Below are positions 16,261 through 25,381 of a DNA stretch of 34,028 bases, one piece after another. The number at the start of each line of letters is the position of its first letter. Position 1 is the stretch's first letter. Source of the stretch: JANXQE01 sp035651635 (GTDB taxonomy: Bacteria; Verrucomicrobiota; Verrucomicrobiia; Limisphaerales; UBA8199). The notes beneath the pieces are model-generated. The model saw only the letters and a list, made by a program, of their open reading frames with translations. It was not told where the DNA came from and did not search any database. Where the stretch lies: assembly GCA_035651635.1 (NCBI GenBank), contig DASRFK010000014.1, positions 1-34,028 of the forward strand. Reading direction: 5' to 3'. The translations under genes were made by a program, and so were the position numbers.

Positions 16261-17463
16261 ATGCGAATTACTCTTTTAACACACTTTCCAGGGCGGGGCG
16301 GGAGCACGTCCATGACAGTGCAACTGATGGAGTTTTTCGAGTCTCGCGGCCACCATGTGTCCGTACTGGTTGGCAGTGATGACCTTAAACCCGAAATAAG
16401 AGATTACGAGGTCGTTCCCAAGAAAGGGGGAGAACACTGGCGGGAGCGGTTAAGTCGTTATAAGGATTCGATTGAGCGGACGCGTCCAGATTTTGTTTAC
16501 ACCGTTTCGGGGATCGAGGAGCTCGACGTGTTGCGATTCCTGCAAGTGCCTCGGGCCTCGCACATTTTTTCTCTTGAGCGCCATCGATATGTGGACGTTC
16601 AAGAACTGATTCGCCAGGTAGGGCCTTACGTGGAGATTCTGACGGTGAATACCATGGACGTGCTTGAGCAAATCGACCCCCGATCCATTCCACAGGTCAA
16701 GGGGATGGTGGTGCCGTATCGGCTTAACGGCGTTTTCCTGGATCTTCCCCCAATCGCACAAGCCGCCAGGCAAAGGGATGAATTAGAAGTGTGCTTTGTG
16801 GGACGACTCGAGACGGTTCAGAAGCGGGTTCATTGGTTGCCGAGAATTATCGATGAATGTTCTAAAACAGGGGCCAGGTTCCATTGGCACATTTACGGAA
16901 CAGGACCGGCCGAAGCACTGATTGTGTCAGACATAAAGCGCCAGCAAAACGAAAACTTCGTGCATTTTCACGGATGGCAAGATTCAGCCTCGCTGGCGGC
17001 CGGTTTGCGCGATCACGACATTTTCTTTTTGTGTTCCCAATGGGAAGGCTTGCCGGTCGCCATGGTAGAAGCGATGTCATGTGGATTGGCTTGCGTCGTT
17101 CCCTGTATTTCCCCAGGCATCAAATTTATTTTGGCGAAGGGGGGCGGATGGACATACGATGCGACGAGCCCAGAAGCGGCGGTGAAGGCGTTAACCAGCG
17201 CCGCGAAGGATCCTGAATTACTGTGGCGGCGGCGGATCGAGGCACAAAAAGTCGCACGCGCTATGTTTGGAGATGAAACGGTTAGTCGTTATTTGCAGGC
17301 GATGGAAACAGCATTCTCCAAAACGGTTTTCAATGGGCGCTTTCTGAATCTTAGCAAAGGGTCCAAAATGCAGATGACTCGATTTTCAAATCGAGTTCAC
17401 AGGCCACTTTCCCGACTTTTCCGGCGATTGATCGGGCGCGAAACGAGCCTTGACGACATATAG
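16261..17463 (+). CDS. GT4-family glycosyltransferase (GT-B fold)
   Basis: This 400-residue protein is a probable sugar transferase of the surface-glycan pathway. The N-terminus MRITLLTHFPGRGGSTSM has the Gly-rich loop typical of GT4 enzymes. The donor domain has CFVGRLETVQKRVHWLPRI (about 178-196), WHIYGTGPAE (209-218), VHFHGWQDS (234-242) and the EX7E motif EGLPVAMVE (262-270) before AMSCGLACVV. The roughly 50 C-terminal residues are basic and may bind the membrane. It ends the four-gene plus-strand unit that begins with the flippase. A GAGG four bases before the ATG is a usable Shine-Dalgarno. Sugar specificity is unknown. Confidence 0.9.
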   Translation: MRITLLTHFPGRGGSTSMTVQLMEFFESRGHHVSVLVGSDDLKPEIRDYEVVPKKGGEHWRERLSRYKDSIERTRPDFVYTVSGIEELDVLRFLQVPRASHIFSLERHRYVDVQELIRQVGPYVEILTVNTMDVLEQIDPRSIPQVKGMVVPYRLNGVFLDLPPIAQAARQRDELEVCFVGRLETVQKRVHWLPRIIDECSKTGARFHWHIYGTGPAEALIVSDIKRQQNENFVHFHGWQDSASLAAGLRDHDIFFLCSQWEGLPVAMVEAMSCGLACVVPCISPGIKFILAKGGGWTYDATSPEAAVKALTSAAKDPELLWRRRIEAQKVARAMFGDETVSRYLQAMETAFSKTVFNGRFLNLSKGSKMQMTRFSNRVHRPLSRLFRRLIGRETSLDDI

Positions 17464-17489
17464 TTCAGAACGTTTGCTGCGGCTGGTGC

Positions 17490-18317
17490 TTATTTGGAGG
17501 CGCGTCCCAGTCGGCACCGAATGAGCATATGCCAGCCCAGGGCCTGCTCAAGGGCGCGGAACACTTCTTCCGGCATCGCCCGGAACCAGGGCACGCGCTC
17601 GTACTCATAGCGGACATATTTCTCGATAACGTAGGGAAAAATGTGGTCCTGGTGAAGATCAAGGATTTCGAAGTCCTTGAGCAGTTCCCGAGCTTCCTCT
17701 GGCGTGTAGGTGAAAGCCACGGGGCATCCGTTCTGGGCTTCCGGCCGATCGAATCCGGCTCCGATCATGATGTTCTTCCAGGAGTGCTTGGCGTAGAGCA
17801 TGAGCCTGAACTCGGATTCGGGCCCCAGGTACCTTTTGAGGCTGCGGATGACTCGTCGCGGTTCGGGCGAGTGATGGATCACTCCGAAAGAATAGATCAG
17901 GTCGAAAGCCTGAACCGGAACCACTTTAGGTAACTCCTCGGCGTTGCCCAGATGGAACGTTCCGCCAAGCCCATAGACAGCAAAACGCCGGCGGGCCAGG
18001 TCCAGGCTCGCGGCGGAGAGATCCAGCCCCGTGTAGTCGGCGCCGGCCCGCGCAAAATTTACCGCGTCGGTGCCAATGCCGCACCCGATCTCCAGCACTC
18101 GCTTTCCTTTCCATTTCTCAAACTCGGCGAACGGAGGGATGTGTGGCTCGACGAAGTACTTCCGCTTTTCCACTTCGTCAAAATAGGCCCTGGTTCCAAT
18201 CTCGGCGCGCGAGTGCCGGATATTACACGGTCGGGCGTCCCAAAAACGCCTGACCTCGTCAATACTTTTGCCGGCAATTTGTCCCGATAGTTCCGCAATG
18301 CTGGTGGTCTCTGCCAT
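17490..18317 (-). CDS. Class I SAM-dependent methyltransferase
   Basis: This 275-residue protein starts with a region typical of some sugar-cluster methyltransferases (VRRFWDARPCNIRHS, about 22-36, and GTRAYFDEVEKRKYFVEPHI). The SAM core follows: motif I VLEIGCGIGTD (74-84), YTGLDLS (95-101), FDLIYSFGVIHHSPEP (138-153) and a DFEIL strand. The frame is open up to 18623, but that would run into the 3' end of the Ig-domain gene, and the upstream residues are low-quality. The ATG at 18317 gives a normal family N-terminus. It lies convergent with the GT4 gene (26-base gap). Substrate unknown. Confidence 0.87.
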   Translation of the reverse strand: MAETTSIAELSGQIAGKSIDEVRRFWDARPCNIRHSRAEIGTRAYFDEVEKRKYFVEPHIPPFAEFEKWKGKRVLEIGCGIGTDAVNFARAGADYTGLDLSAASLDLARRRFAVYGLGGTFHLGNAEELPKVVPVQAFDLIYSFGVIHHSPEPRRVIRSLKRYLGPESEFRLMLYAKHSWKNIMIGAGFDRPEAQNGCPVAFTYTPEEARELLKDFEILDLHQDHIFPYVIEKYVRYEYERVPWFRAMPEEVFRALEQALGWHMLIRCRLGRASK

Positions 18318-18517
18318 TTTGTGAAGGCGAGCATAGGAAAAGGGGCAGGTTGCGTCAATGGGCCAATGCCAGCGCCAGCCATGCCAGCCAGCCGGGCAAG
18401 CCTCTTGACCGCTGAATCTTGAAACATTTTTGATCTTTTGATCACCCGGAAAAGAGATTGCACTCTTGTCTTGAAGCAGAGTGCTGGCGGCTGGTGGTGT
18501 GTGCCCTAAAAACCAGC

Positions 18518-21346
18518 TTAAGGCGTGATGATGCGGTAGAAAGAGCGCGGCGACGCCGTTATGGGCCGAACAAACTGAACTGGGCCGGCCAGCACGACGG
18601 AATTGGTAGCCACGGCCGACCATGCCGTCAGATTAGTCGAAGAAAGCAAGCGGTAGGTGCGTCCGGCTTCGGCACTGAACGTGATCGTCAGATTGCTCGC
18701 CAGTCGCCCCAGGGTCAATTGAGGCGGCACCGCGCCCGGGGTGACTGTCAGTTGACCTGCTGAGCTCGTAACGCTTCCGTAGAGGTTAGAGACCACCACA
18801 GTGTAGGCCCCTGCATCATTCGTGCGGACGCTCTGGAGCGTGAGGCTGCTGTTGGTTGCGCCAGCAAGGAGTGTTCCGTCGCGTTCCCACTGGTACGCGA
18901 ACGGAGGAATGCCGGACGCCAGCACGTTGAGGCTGGCAGAGTAGCCCGTTTCGGCAGTTGCATCTTTCGGCGGCACAAGGATTTTCAAGGCGGACGCGTC
19001 AAAGCTCAACGTGGCAATCGCGCTGGTGACTGAGCCCGCAAAGTTGGAGACGACCACGAAATAGTTGCCTTGGGCTCCAGCCAAGGCATTGCTGATGATC
19101 AGAGTAGAGTTTGTTGCATCCGGCACGTTGAGCCCGCCGTGCCACCACTGGTAAGCCAATGCGGGTCCGGCCGCCAGGATATTGAAATTGGTTGTCGCGC
19201 CGGGCGAGATTAGCACTGACTCTGCCTGAGTCAGAATAAGGGGCCTGGAGTCCACGACCAACACTGCGCCCTGGCTGGTGGCACTTCCAAACGTGCTGGT
19301 AACCACCACCCAATAGGTTCCGGCAGCGGCGGCTTGCAGATTGGTCAAAGCGAGTGTCGGACTGGTGGCTCCTGCAATCACGTTGCTGTCCTTGAGCCAC
19401 TTATAAAAGAGCGGTTGGCTACCTGAGGCGCCGACCGTCAGAGTGTAGTTGGTTCCAGCTCGCACGGTGGTTCCCCGGGGCTGAGTGATGATAGTGGGAG
19501 CGGTGCTGATAAAGTCGGCCTCGAATGCGCCGATATCTGCGGCAGTCCCTTGCGGCCGCGTCACTCCCCGCTGGTCGGTGGGAGGAAAGCCAAAGGGAAT
19601 GGCGTCGCGGGCCGGACTTCCGACCAGCAAGCCCATTGTCGCCGTCGGGCCCCCATTGTTGCTCAAAGCCGCGAGCATCGGGTCAGTTTGGTTAAGACTT
19701 CCGATCGCCGAAAAATTGGCTGTGCCATCCGAACAAATGTTGTACCCGCCGTCTGTCAGGACACCCCAGACATCAGCTCCTCTTGTACTGTTGGCGACAA
19801 TAGAGCCTCGGATAATTACGGTCGCGTTGGTGCTGTAAACTCCGCCACCTTGCAGGGGGGCAGGCCCGACGATGGTCGCATCCACTGTGTTTGCGGCGAC
19901 GGTAACATTAACAAGACTGGCCGTTCCACCGGTCAGAGCAATACCACCTCCGTTTCCGGGGCCGCCCGGAGTACGAATGTAGGAGTTGGTGCCGCCGACG
20001 CCCCGATTGGCTGTGATCGTTGAATTCGTCATCCACAGCTGACTCGAACTCCAGATCGCTCCGCCCTCTCCCGCTCCGGCCGGACTGCCGGCAGACAGCC
20101 CACTTACACTGCCACCGATTGCCGTGTTTCCTTCAAAAGTCGAGCTATTAACCGACAGCGGACCAATCGAACAGATGCCGCCACCTTGCCCGGCCGAGGC
20201 GGAACCACCGGCAGGAGAGAGATTCGGAGCGGAGCCACCGACACTCAGCCCCCCCGAAAAAGTCGAGTTCCAGACCTGCATGCCACCTGCGTTGAAGACG
20301 CCACCACCGCGCCCGGCTCCACATGGGTAAAGCGTCCCGCCGCTTCCACCCATCGTCGAGTTGGTTTCGAACGAACAAAGCCTAACCGTCGCGCTCGAAC
20401 CTGATGAGATAAACAGACCCCCGCCCAGTCCATCCCCGCTTCCAAACCCTGGAGACAAAGATGAAGGAACCATTAGTGGTCCTCCACCCACGGCGTTGTT
20501 CTGCGCCAGAACCGATTTTTCGAGCAAGATTACAGAGTTGCTCGCGTAAAGCGCGCCTGCGGCTGCGTCGCCTCCTTTTCCGAAGTCTCCATCGGCTCCC
20601 CCCGGAGCACCACCGGAAACGCTGTTGCTTGCAAACGTAAGTTGCTCGATCCCGGCGGCTGCGTTTTCGCAGTAAACAGCTCCCCCAAAAGCGCGTCCCC
20701 CATCTCCGGTCTTGCTTCCACCAAGTGCAACATACGAACCCGCGTTACCACCGACCGCGGCGTTGCCCACAATGAGGCAATTCGTCAAGTTCAATTCTCC
20801 ACCGAGGCTGCAGATTGCGGCACCGATGGCGTTGCCGCCCCGGCCACCGTTTGCGTTGGTGGTAAAGCTCAAATCGCTGCCTCCGGCTCCACCTTTTAAA
20901 TAATGATTGGTAAGTGTGCAGTCATTCAGAACCAGATTTCCGCCGAGATTAAGAATGGCTGCCCCGCGGACATCTTGACCGGGAGTTGCGGGGTGTCCGT
21001 CCAAGCCATTTGTTCCAATGACGCGACCGTCTGCCAAGGTGAGGCTTTTTAACTGGAAGTTCACGTTAGTGGCAACTTGGAAGAGCCTTACCGCACTGCC
21101 CCCGCTGATAATGATGGTGTTGGAGTTGCCATCGAGCGCGGTGTCAGAGCTAATAATCAGCGTGTTCGTGAGGGCGATCGTTCCGTTGCACGCGAACCGA
21201 ACAGCACCGCCGCCGTTCAACGCTTTCCGCAGGTCTGCCTGGTTACAGTTGGTTACTATCCCTGAGCCTAACGAGGAACCTGCCAACGCCGAGATTACAA
21301 ATGCAATAAACCTGCTCCTCCAGGCAGACAAATGGCCAGCACTCAT
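18518..21346 (-). CDS. Secreted beta-helix / choice-of-anchor Q protein with three Ig-like domains
   Basis: This 942-residue protein has a signal peptide (about 1-28, hydrophobic FIAFVISALAGSSLGSG). A right-handed beta-helix-like region (about 30-530) has repeated GGA[IVL]xxxGG turns and Asn/Thr/Ser rungs. A choice-of-anchor Q segment follows (about 530-610; NNGGPTATMGLLVGSPARDA, TDQRGVTRPQG and DIGAFE). Three Ig-like repeats come next (about 616-698, 702-783 and 787-868), each with a [YQ]W core, A[TG]xxxLxL and A[GQ]xYxVVVxNxxGS. A C-terminal module (about 875-942) has the TYRLLSSTNLTAW and FYRI motifs that end many Verrucomicrobiota secreted proteins. It probably acts as a large extracellular adhesin or surface structure. 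No enzyme motif is seen. It lies inside the glycan cluster, upstream of a methyltransferase on the same strand. Confidence 0.88.
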   Translation of the reverse strand: MSAGHLSAWRSRFIAFVISALAGSSLGSGIVTNCNQADLRKALNGGGAVRFACNGTIALTNTLIISSDTALDGNSNTIIISGGSAVRLFQVATNVNFQLKSLTLADGRVIGTNGLDGHPATPGQDVRGAAILNLGGNLVLNDCTLTNHYLKGGAGGSDLSFTTNANGGRGGNAIGAAICSLGGELNLTNCLIVGNAAVGGNAGSYVALGGSKTGDGGRAFGGAVYCENAAAGIEQLTFASNSVSGGAPGGADGDFGKGGDAAAGALYASNSVILLEKSVLAQNNAVGGGPLMVPSSLSPGFGSGDGLGGGLFISSGSSATVRLCSFETNSTMGGSGGTLYPCGAGRGGGVFNAGGMQVWNSTFSGGLSVGGSAPNLSPAGGSASAGQGGGICSIGPLSVNSSTFEGNTAIGGSVSGLSAGSPAGAGEGGAIWSSSQLWMTNSTITANRGVGGTNSYIRTPGGPGNGGGIALTGGTASLVNVTVAANTVDATIVGPAPLQGGGVYSTNATVIIRGSIVANSTRGADVWGVLTDGGYNICSDGTANFSAIGSLNQTDPMLAALSNNGGPTATMGLLVGSPARDAIPFGFPPTDQRGVTRPQGTAADIGAFEADFISTAPTIITQPRGTTVRAGTNYTLTVGASGSQPLFYKWLKDSNVIAGATSPTLALTNLQAAAAGTYWVVVTSTFGSATSQGAVLVVDSRPLILTQAESVLISPGATTNFNILAAGPALAYQWWHGGLNVPDATNSTLIISNALAGAQGNYFVVVSNFAGSVTSAIATLSFDASALKILVPPKDATAETGYSASLNVLASGIPPFAYQWERDGTLLAGATNSSLTLQSVRTNDAGAYTVVVSNLYGSVTSSAGQLTVTPGAVPPQLTLGRLASNLTITFSAEAGRTYRLLSSTNLTAWSAVATNSVVLAGPVQFVRPITASPRSFYRIITP

Positions 21347-21660
21347 ATTTTAGTCCAGGTGTTTCCGAAAATTCCACCTGAAGTGGTATTAGTAATAAAT
21401 GAAGTACTGTCTGTCAATCAAAGATAAGATTCTCATCGCGACGTTAGAGAGTGTGTGCTTGACATGAACACCCGGCAAAGAGCGAAGTCTCGCCAGACGA
21501 GCCAAAGACGACGAGGCTAGCAAAAGTGCAAAATGTAACCATCTTGCAAATTATCTTGCGCTCCCGAACGCGTTGCTGTTGATTCGAAGCGCTGTGTTCT
21601 TTGTCTGGTCCAGCGGCTGCTTATTGCCGATCGAATCCTTTCTCAAGCGCTCGTTCTAGT
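21347..21660. other. Intergenic region between divergent Ig-protein and FkbM genes
   Basis: About 314 bases with no supported gene. An inverted repeat CAGGTG (21356-21361) / CACCTG (21375-21380) with a 13-base spacer lies just upstream of the Ig-protein start on the minus strand. A TTGACA occurs near 21461 on the plus strand but no matching -10 box follows. The region presumably contains both promoters, which I could not place. Confidence 0.4.
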
Positions 21661-22548
21661 ATGAACGCCGGCGAACTTAGCCAAAGTTTTCAAGCATCTA
21701 TGCGCTACAAGCGCGCGGCGTCGTGGCGAAAACCATTCGTTGAGCCACGCCGGTTCTTCGCCAACCAATTGCGCAAATTCGGCGTACTCCGTCCGCCCAT
21801 CGGTACTTTGCGCAATGTTCCTGCGTTTCATGCATCTGATTTCTCAATCGTTGTCGGTGAAGGCGTGGGTAACGAAATTGCTTCCTATGGCGTTTTTGAG
21901 GACCAACTCACTGAAGCATTCCTGCGCCTGGTTAAGCCCGACCAGGTGGTGGTAGACATCGGCATGCATCTTGGCTATTTCACGGTGCTGTTCGCGCAAT
22001 TGGTCGGCAGCAAGGGGCAGGTTCACTCGTTCGAGCCGACACCCTCTACACGCGCGCTAGGACTGCGGAATGTGGGCCGATTTCCGCAAGTGACCGTGCA
22101 TCCGCATGCGGTCTGGTCGTCACGACAGACGATGACTTTCAACGACTACGGCCAGCAGTTGATGGGCTTCAACAGCTTTACCCGGGCTCGACTGGACACC
22201 GGAGTCAAGGGAACACCTTTCCAGGTGGAGACGACTACGCTGGACCAGCTGCGCCAATCATTGGGCCGGCCAATTGCAATCGTAAAGATCGACGCGGAAT
22301 CCGCGGAGAAGGAGATTCTTATTGGCGCAGCAGAATTGCTCCAGCTGGACCGCCCCTTGCTTTCGGTTGAGGTCGGCGACTTTGGAAATGAGACCACGAG
22401 CAGGGATTTGGTTCGTTGGCTGGAAGGGGCAAACTATACCGCTTGGGACTCGACCTTATCCGGATTTCAGCCGCATACATTGAAGGAACGGTACGGCTAC
22501 GACAACTTGATCTTCGCGCCCGTTGGCCTGGATATCACCAAGCTTTAG
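21661..22548 (+). CDS. FkbM-family methyltransferase
   Basis: FkbM-type enzymes O-methylate hydroxyls in polyketides and surface sugars. This 295-residue protein has the family core: VVVDIGMHLGYFTVLFAQL (about 97-115), VHSFEPTPSTRALGLRNV (121-138), VHPHAVW (146-152), the TTLDQL segment (192-197), and IAIVKIDAESAEKEILIGA (206-224), the usual 'KID.EG.E..[IV]L.G' motif with AES in place of the common EG. LSVEVGDFGNE completes the fold. The frame is open from a TTG at 21601, but the ATG at 21661 gives a plausible N-terminus. It is a single-gene unit flanked by genes on the opposite strand. Its acceptor is probably a glycan hydroxyl, by context. Confidence 0.88.
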   Translation: MNAGELSQSFQASMRYKRAASWRKPFVEPRRFFANQLRKFGVLRPPIGTLRNVPAFHASDFSIVVGEGVGNEIASYGVFEDQLTEAFLRLVKPDQVVVDIGMHLGYFTVLFAQLVGSKGQVHSFEPTPSTRALGLRNVGRFPQVTVHPHAVWSSRQTMTFNDYGQQLMGFNSFTRARLDTGVKGTPFQVETTTLDQLRQSLGRPIAIVKIDAESAEKEILIGAAELLQLDRPLLSVEVGDFGNETTSRDLVRWLEGANYTAWDSTLSGFQPHTLKERYGYDNLIFAPVGLDITKL

Positions 22549-22617
22549 GTGGCGTTAATGGAATGTCAGTGTTTTGGGTTGCCGGGGTATTTGTAAAAGC
22601 GCCCCCCAGCCGAGGTT

Positions 22618-23775
22618 TCAGACCCCGAATCCGGTTTGCTCGAAGATTTTACGGAACCGCTTCTCCCAAGTGTGCTCGGCGGCACACCGACGCCAACCGG
22701 CTTGGGCGATTTTCAAGCATTCCTCCGGCCTTCGGCGATACCAAACATACATTTCAATCAGCTCTTCGATGTTCCGATAACAAAGGATTTCCTTGCCCAA
22801 ATCGTAGAGCAGAGGCAGTTCCCAGGTGTAAGTTGCCAGGTAACACCCGCCCGCGGCGGGGCATTCAAAATCGCGCGCCTTGGTGGTCGTCAGAGTAAGC
22901 GATGGCGAGGCCAAACCTATCCCGAGATTGATCTGGCTGCCCCGAAACACGTCGTTAGGGTTTTTGACGTACTCGGAGTCCGGCCAGCCCCGGCCAAAAG
23001 TCCGAATCTCAATTCCCGCGCGGCGCAATTGATTCACGACGTAAGTCCGCTCGGCCTTCACCTGGCCTAGAAAGCTGAACTCGTACTTGAAATTGGTCGA
23101 AGTCGGGAAGGTCATCTCAGGAGTGATACGAACCCCTTGCGGGGAGTACACACAGGGCAAACCCTTCTGCCGATACCAATCCGTCGCCGGAAGGCAGTTG
23201 GTGATGTTCAAGTCAAACTTCTTGGCCCAATACTGGTAATTGTGGTTGCCGTGCGCAAAAAGGTCGTACGCAAAAAACTCCATTTTGTCGTCCAGATTCC
23301 ACCCGAACAACGGGCATTTCCAGGATTGACGGATCACATCGAAGACCTCATCCGAAAGCAATCCTGGCCGCAGGTAGAATATCACGACATCCGGCGACAG
23401 CGATGGGTTTGCCTTTGCAAAGTCGCGGACCAACTTGACGACCGTTGCGCGCCCTTCGGGATTTTCGGGATCATTGGTTGCCAAACCAGAATGCAAATCC
23501 AACACACGGGTGTCGGCTATCCGGCAGAGATCATCATGTGCCAAGCCGACGGGTCCCCAGAGGTCGTCGGCTACACAGAGGATTTGCCTTAACTTGTTAC
23601 CCGCACTGAGATTCGGAATTCTCGGCGGTGCCGTTTCGCTGGCTAAGGTTTTAATGAGTTCTGCACGGAAAGCGGTATCCACCTGACGTCCCCGCCGCAA
23701 AACCCACCAGTCCAGCAGGGCGCCGCGCAGCAGCAATCGGGCGAGCCATCTTCTGAGGCGAAAAAGCAAATTCAT
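22618..23775 (-). CDS. CgeB-like glycosyltransferase (Glyco_trans_1_2 type)
   Basis: This 385-residue protein resembles CgeB/spore-coat-type glycosyltransferases, a GT-B subgroup found in capsule and glycosylation clusters. The C-terminal half shows the family signature: FRGSQINLGI (about 275-284), KARDFECPAAGGCYLATYTWEL, then LGKEILCYRNIEEL and W..RFRKIFEQ near the end. The N-terminal half carries ILCVADDLWGP and PDVVIFYLRPG. A hydrophobic/basic start (MNLLFRLRRWLARLLLRG) suggests membrane attachment. I chose the ATG at 23775. The frame continues upstream to 23886, but that ATG lies inside a palindromic repeat element and the extra 37 residues look random. The EX7E motif is not present in the GT4 form. 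Donor unknown. Confidence 0.82.
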   Translation of the reverse strand: MNLLFRLRRWLARLLLRGALLDWWVLRRGRQVDTAFRAELIKTLASETAPPRIPNLSAGNKLRQILCVADDLWGPVGLAHDDLCRIADTRVLDLHSGLATNDPENPEGRATVVKLVRDFAKANPSLSPDVVIFYLRPGLLSDEVFDVIRQSWKCPLFGWNLDDKMEFFAYDLFAHGNHNYQYWAKKFDLNITNCLPATDWYRQKGLPCVYSPQGVRITPEMTFPTSTNFKYEFSFLGQVKAERTYVVNQLRRAGIEIRTFGRGWPDSEYVKNPNDVFRGSQINLGIGLASPSLTLTTTKARDFECPAAGGCYLATYTWELPLLYDLGKEILCYRNIEELIEMYVWYRRRPEECLKIAQAGWRRCAAEHTWEKRFRKIFEQTGFGV

Positions 23776-23878
23776 CGTTGCCGCGAACGGTAGGGATTGA
23801 GGAAATAAAGTAAAGCCGAACGGCCTGGCGAACCTGCGCTCTGAGTCCAAAAATCCTGTGCACGGCCGCAAGTGTACT

Positions 23879-24070
23879 GACGCCAACGGCGTCCTTTATA
23901 CCAGCCCGGGGCGACAAGACAGCCCTGGGTTGATGGCCAAACGTCTAAGGCGAGCGCTGAAAGCGCGATTCATAGGTCTGATGAGCCAGGCCGTTGGCCT
24001 GCACTAAACTCAAAGCGCACGTAGGCCCAGGGCTGTCGCCCTGGGCTGGTATGAAACGGGCCTTCGGCCT
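23879..24070. repeat. Multi-hairpin intergenic repeat element (five perfect or near-perfect hairpins)
   Basis: A dense series of small palindromes: GACGCC-AAC-GGCGTC (23879-23893); CCCGGGGC with GCCCTGGG, one wobble pair (about 23905-23929); GCGCT-GAA-AGCGC (23954-23966); CAGGCC-GTT-GGCCTG (23987-24001); CCCAGGGC-TGTC-GCCCTGGG (24026-24045); GGCC-TTC-GGCC (24059-24069). The CCCAGGGC stem recurs on both sides of the unit. No coding capacity is seen. It fills most of the roughly 490-base gap between the CgeB-like gene and the next GT4 gene. It looks like a REP/MITE cluster. Confidence 0.7.
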
Positions 24071-24268
24071 GAACCCGACCGGACCAATGAAATAACCTCA
24101 GCGGGTGCGGTTAAAGGTGTGGGTAATGACGAGGGTCCGGTCCTAATGGAACTTTCCCTAAGCAAAAACTGAGATTCGCCCGTTGCGCACCCGTTGTCCC
24201 GCCTGCCGACGGAATTGGCTGGCATTACATTGGCCCCTCGGGTATGGACCGCAGTTTAACTTTCGCGA
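24071..24268. other. Remainder of intergenic gap before the GT4 gene at 24269
   Basis: Short stretch between the palindromic repeat and the GT4 start with no supported gene. It must hold the promoter for the plus-strand GT4/Wzy/methyltransferase/GT4 unit, but no convincing -35/-10 pair or Shine-Dalgarno was found. Confidence 0.4.
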
Positions 24269-25381
24269 ATGCGTGTCCTGATCATCCATCCAGAAACCCA
24301 ATACTTTGCGGGGGCCGAAACAATGCTGGGCTATTTTCTCACGGAATTAGTTCGCATCGACTGCCAAGTGGCGGTTGCCGCCGTCGGCGGAAGCCGGGTA
24401 GCCGGCCTGCTGCCTCGCGAGGCGGTTCCCCTCTGGCTTGAGCCTTGCCCAGCCTTTTCTCCCCTCCCGATCTGGCGGCAAGCGGCGGCCCTTAAAAAAT
24501 TTCATGCGGAATTTCCATTCGACCTCGTGCATGGCTGGGCGGCGCGGGATTGGGAACTAGCTGCGCTCGCCGGATGGCGCTGTCGATGTTCTGCCATCGG
24601 CACGCTGCATGATCACCCGGAAGCGTCTTTTATCAGTGGCAAGCGCCGGCGGCTGATGCGTTGGAGCGCCAAATACCGATTGAAAAGAATCATCTGTGTT
24701 TCCGAAGCGGTGCGAACCGCCTGTGTTGACGCCGGTTACCCTCAATTCAAACTGGTGGTGGTGCGCAACGGGTTGCCGCCGGTTGATTTTACGGTAACAC
24801 CGCGCGCCGCCGGTCCCTTCCGGATGGGTTTTCTGGGCGCATTTTCGGAGCGCAAGGGGCTCCGCGCGCTGTTCCAAATTGCCGACGCGCTGTCTGCTGA
24901 CCGGGGTGCATCCTGGGAATTGCATCTGGCCGGGGATGCTACGGAGAAAACCGGAAAACGGTTGCTGGAGGACCTCCGAAGAACGTATGGCGCGCGGGCC
25001 TGGTGGCCGCGCGTTCGCTGGCTTGGTTGGGTGAAATCACCCCAAAAGTTTCTGCGAAGCCTCGATCTGTTGGTTGTGCCCTCGAGCGAATTCGATCCGT
25101 TCCCGACCGTTCTCCTGGAAGCCGGGCAGTCCGGCGTTCCGGCCCTGGCCTCGCGGGTCGGCGGAGTGCCGGAGATTGTTGCCGATGGCCAAACCGGCTG
25201 GTTGTTCGAAGCCAACAAGGTGGAAGCCGCAGCCCAAATTTTGAGCCGATTGATGGCGGCCCCTGCCTCTCTCCAGAAGGCAGGGCAGGCGGCTCGCGAA
25301 CGGGTGCTCAGCGAGTTTTCCGCCACGAAAATGGTTGCGGAATACCGGCTCCTCTATTCTAATCTTCGGAGAAATGTCTAA
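24269..25381 (+). CDS. GT4-family glycosyltransferase (GT-B fold)
   Basis: This 370-residue protein is a probable glycosyltransferase of the surface-glycan pathway. The N-terminal domain starts MRVLIIHPETQYFAGAETML, with the Gly-rich loop; FDLVHGWAARDWE and AIGTLHDHPE are acceptor-domain signatures. The donor domain has MGFLGAFSERKGLRALFQI (about 186-204), WELHLAGDA (216-224), VRWLGWVKSPQKFL (249-262) and DPFPTVLLE (276-284), where Asp replaces the first Glu of the EX7E motif, a known variant in GT4 enzymes. It overlaps the next gene by 8 bases (ATGTCTAA), so the two are translationally coupled. Sugar specificity is not predictable. Confidence 0.9.
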   Translation: MRVLIIHPETQYFAGAETMLGYFLTELVRIDCQVAVAAVGGSRVAGLLPREAVPLWLEPCPAFSPLPIWRQAAALKKFHAEFPFDLVHGWAARDWELAALAGWRCRCSAIGTLHDHPEASFISGKRRRLMRWSAKYRLKRIICVSEAVRTACVDAGYPQFKLVVVRNGLPPVDFTVTPRAAGPFRMGFLGAFSERKGLRALFQIADALSADRGASWELHLAGDATEKTGKRLLEDLRRTYGARAWWPRVRWLGWVKSPQKFLRSLDLLVVPSSEFDPFPTVLLEAGQSGVPALASRVGGVPEIVADGQTGWLFEANKVEAAAQILSRLMAAPASLQKAGQAARERVLSEFSATKMVAEYRLLYSNLRRNV

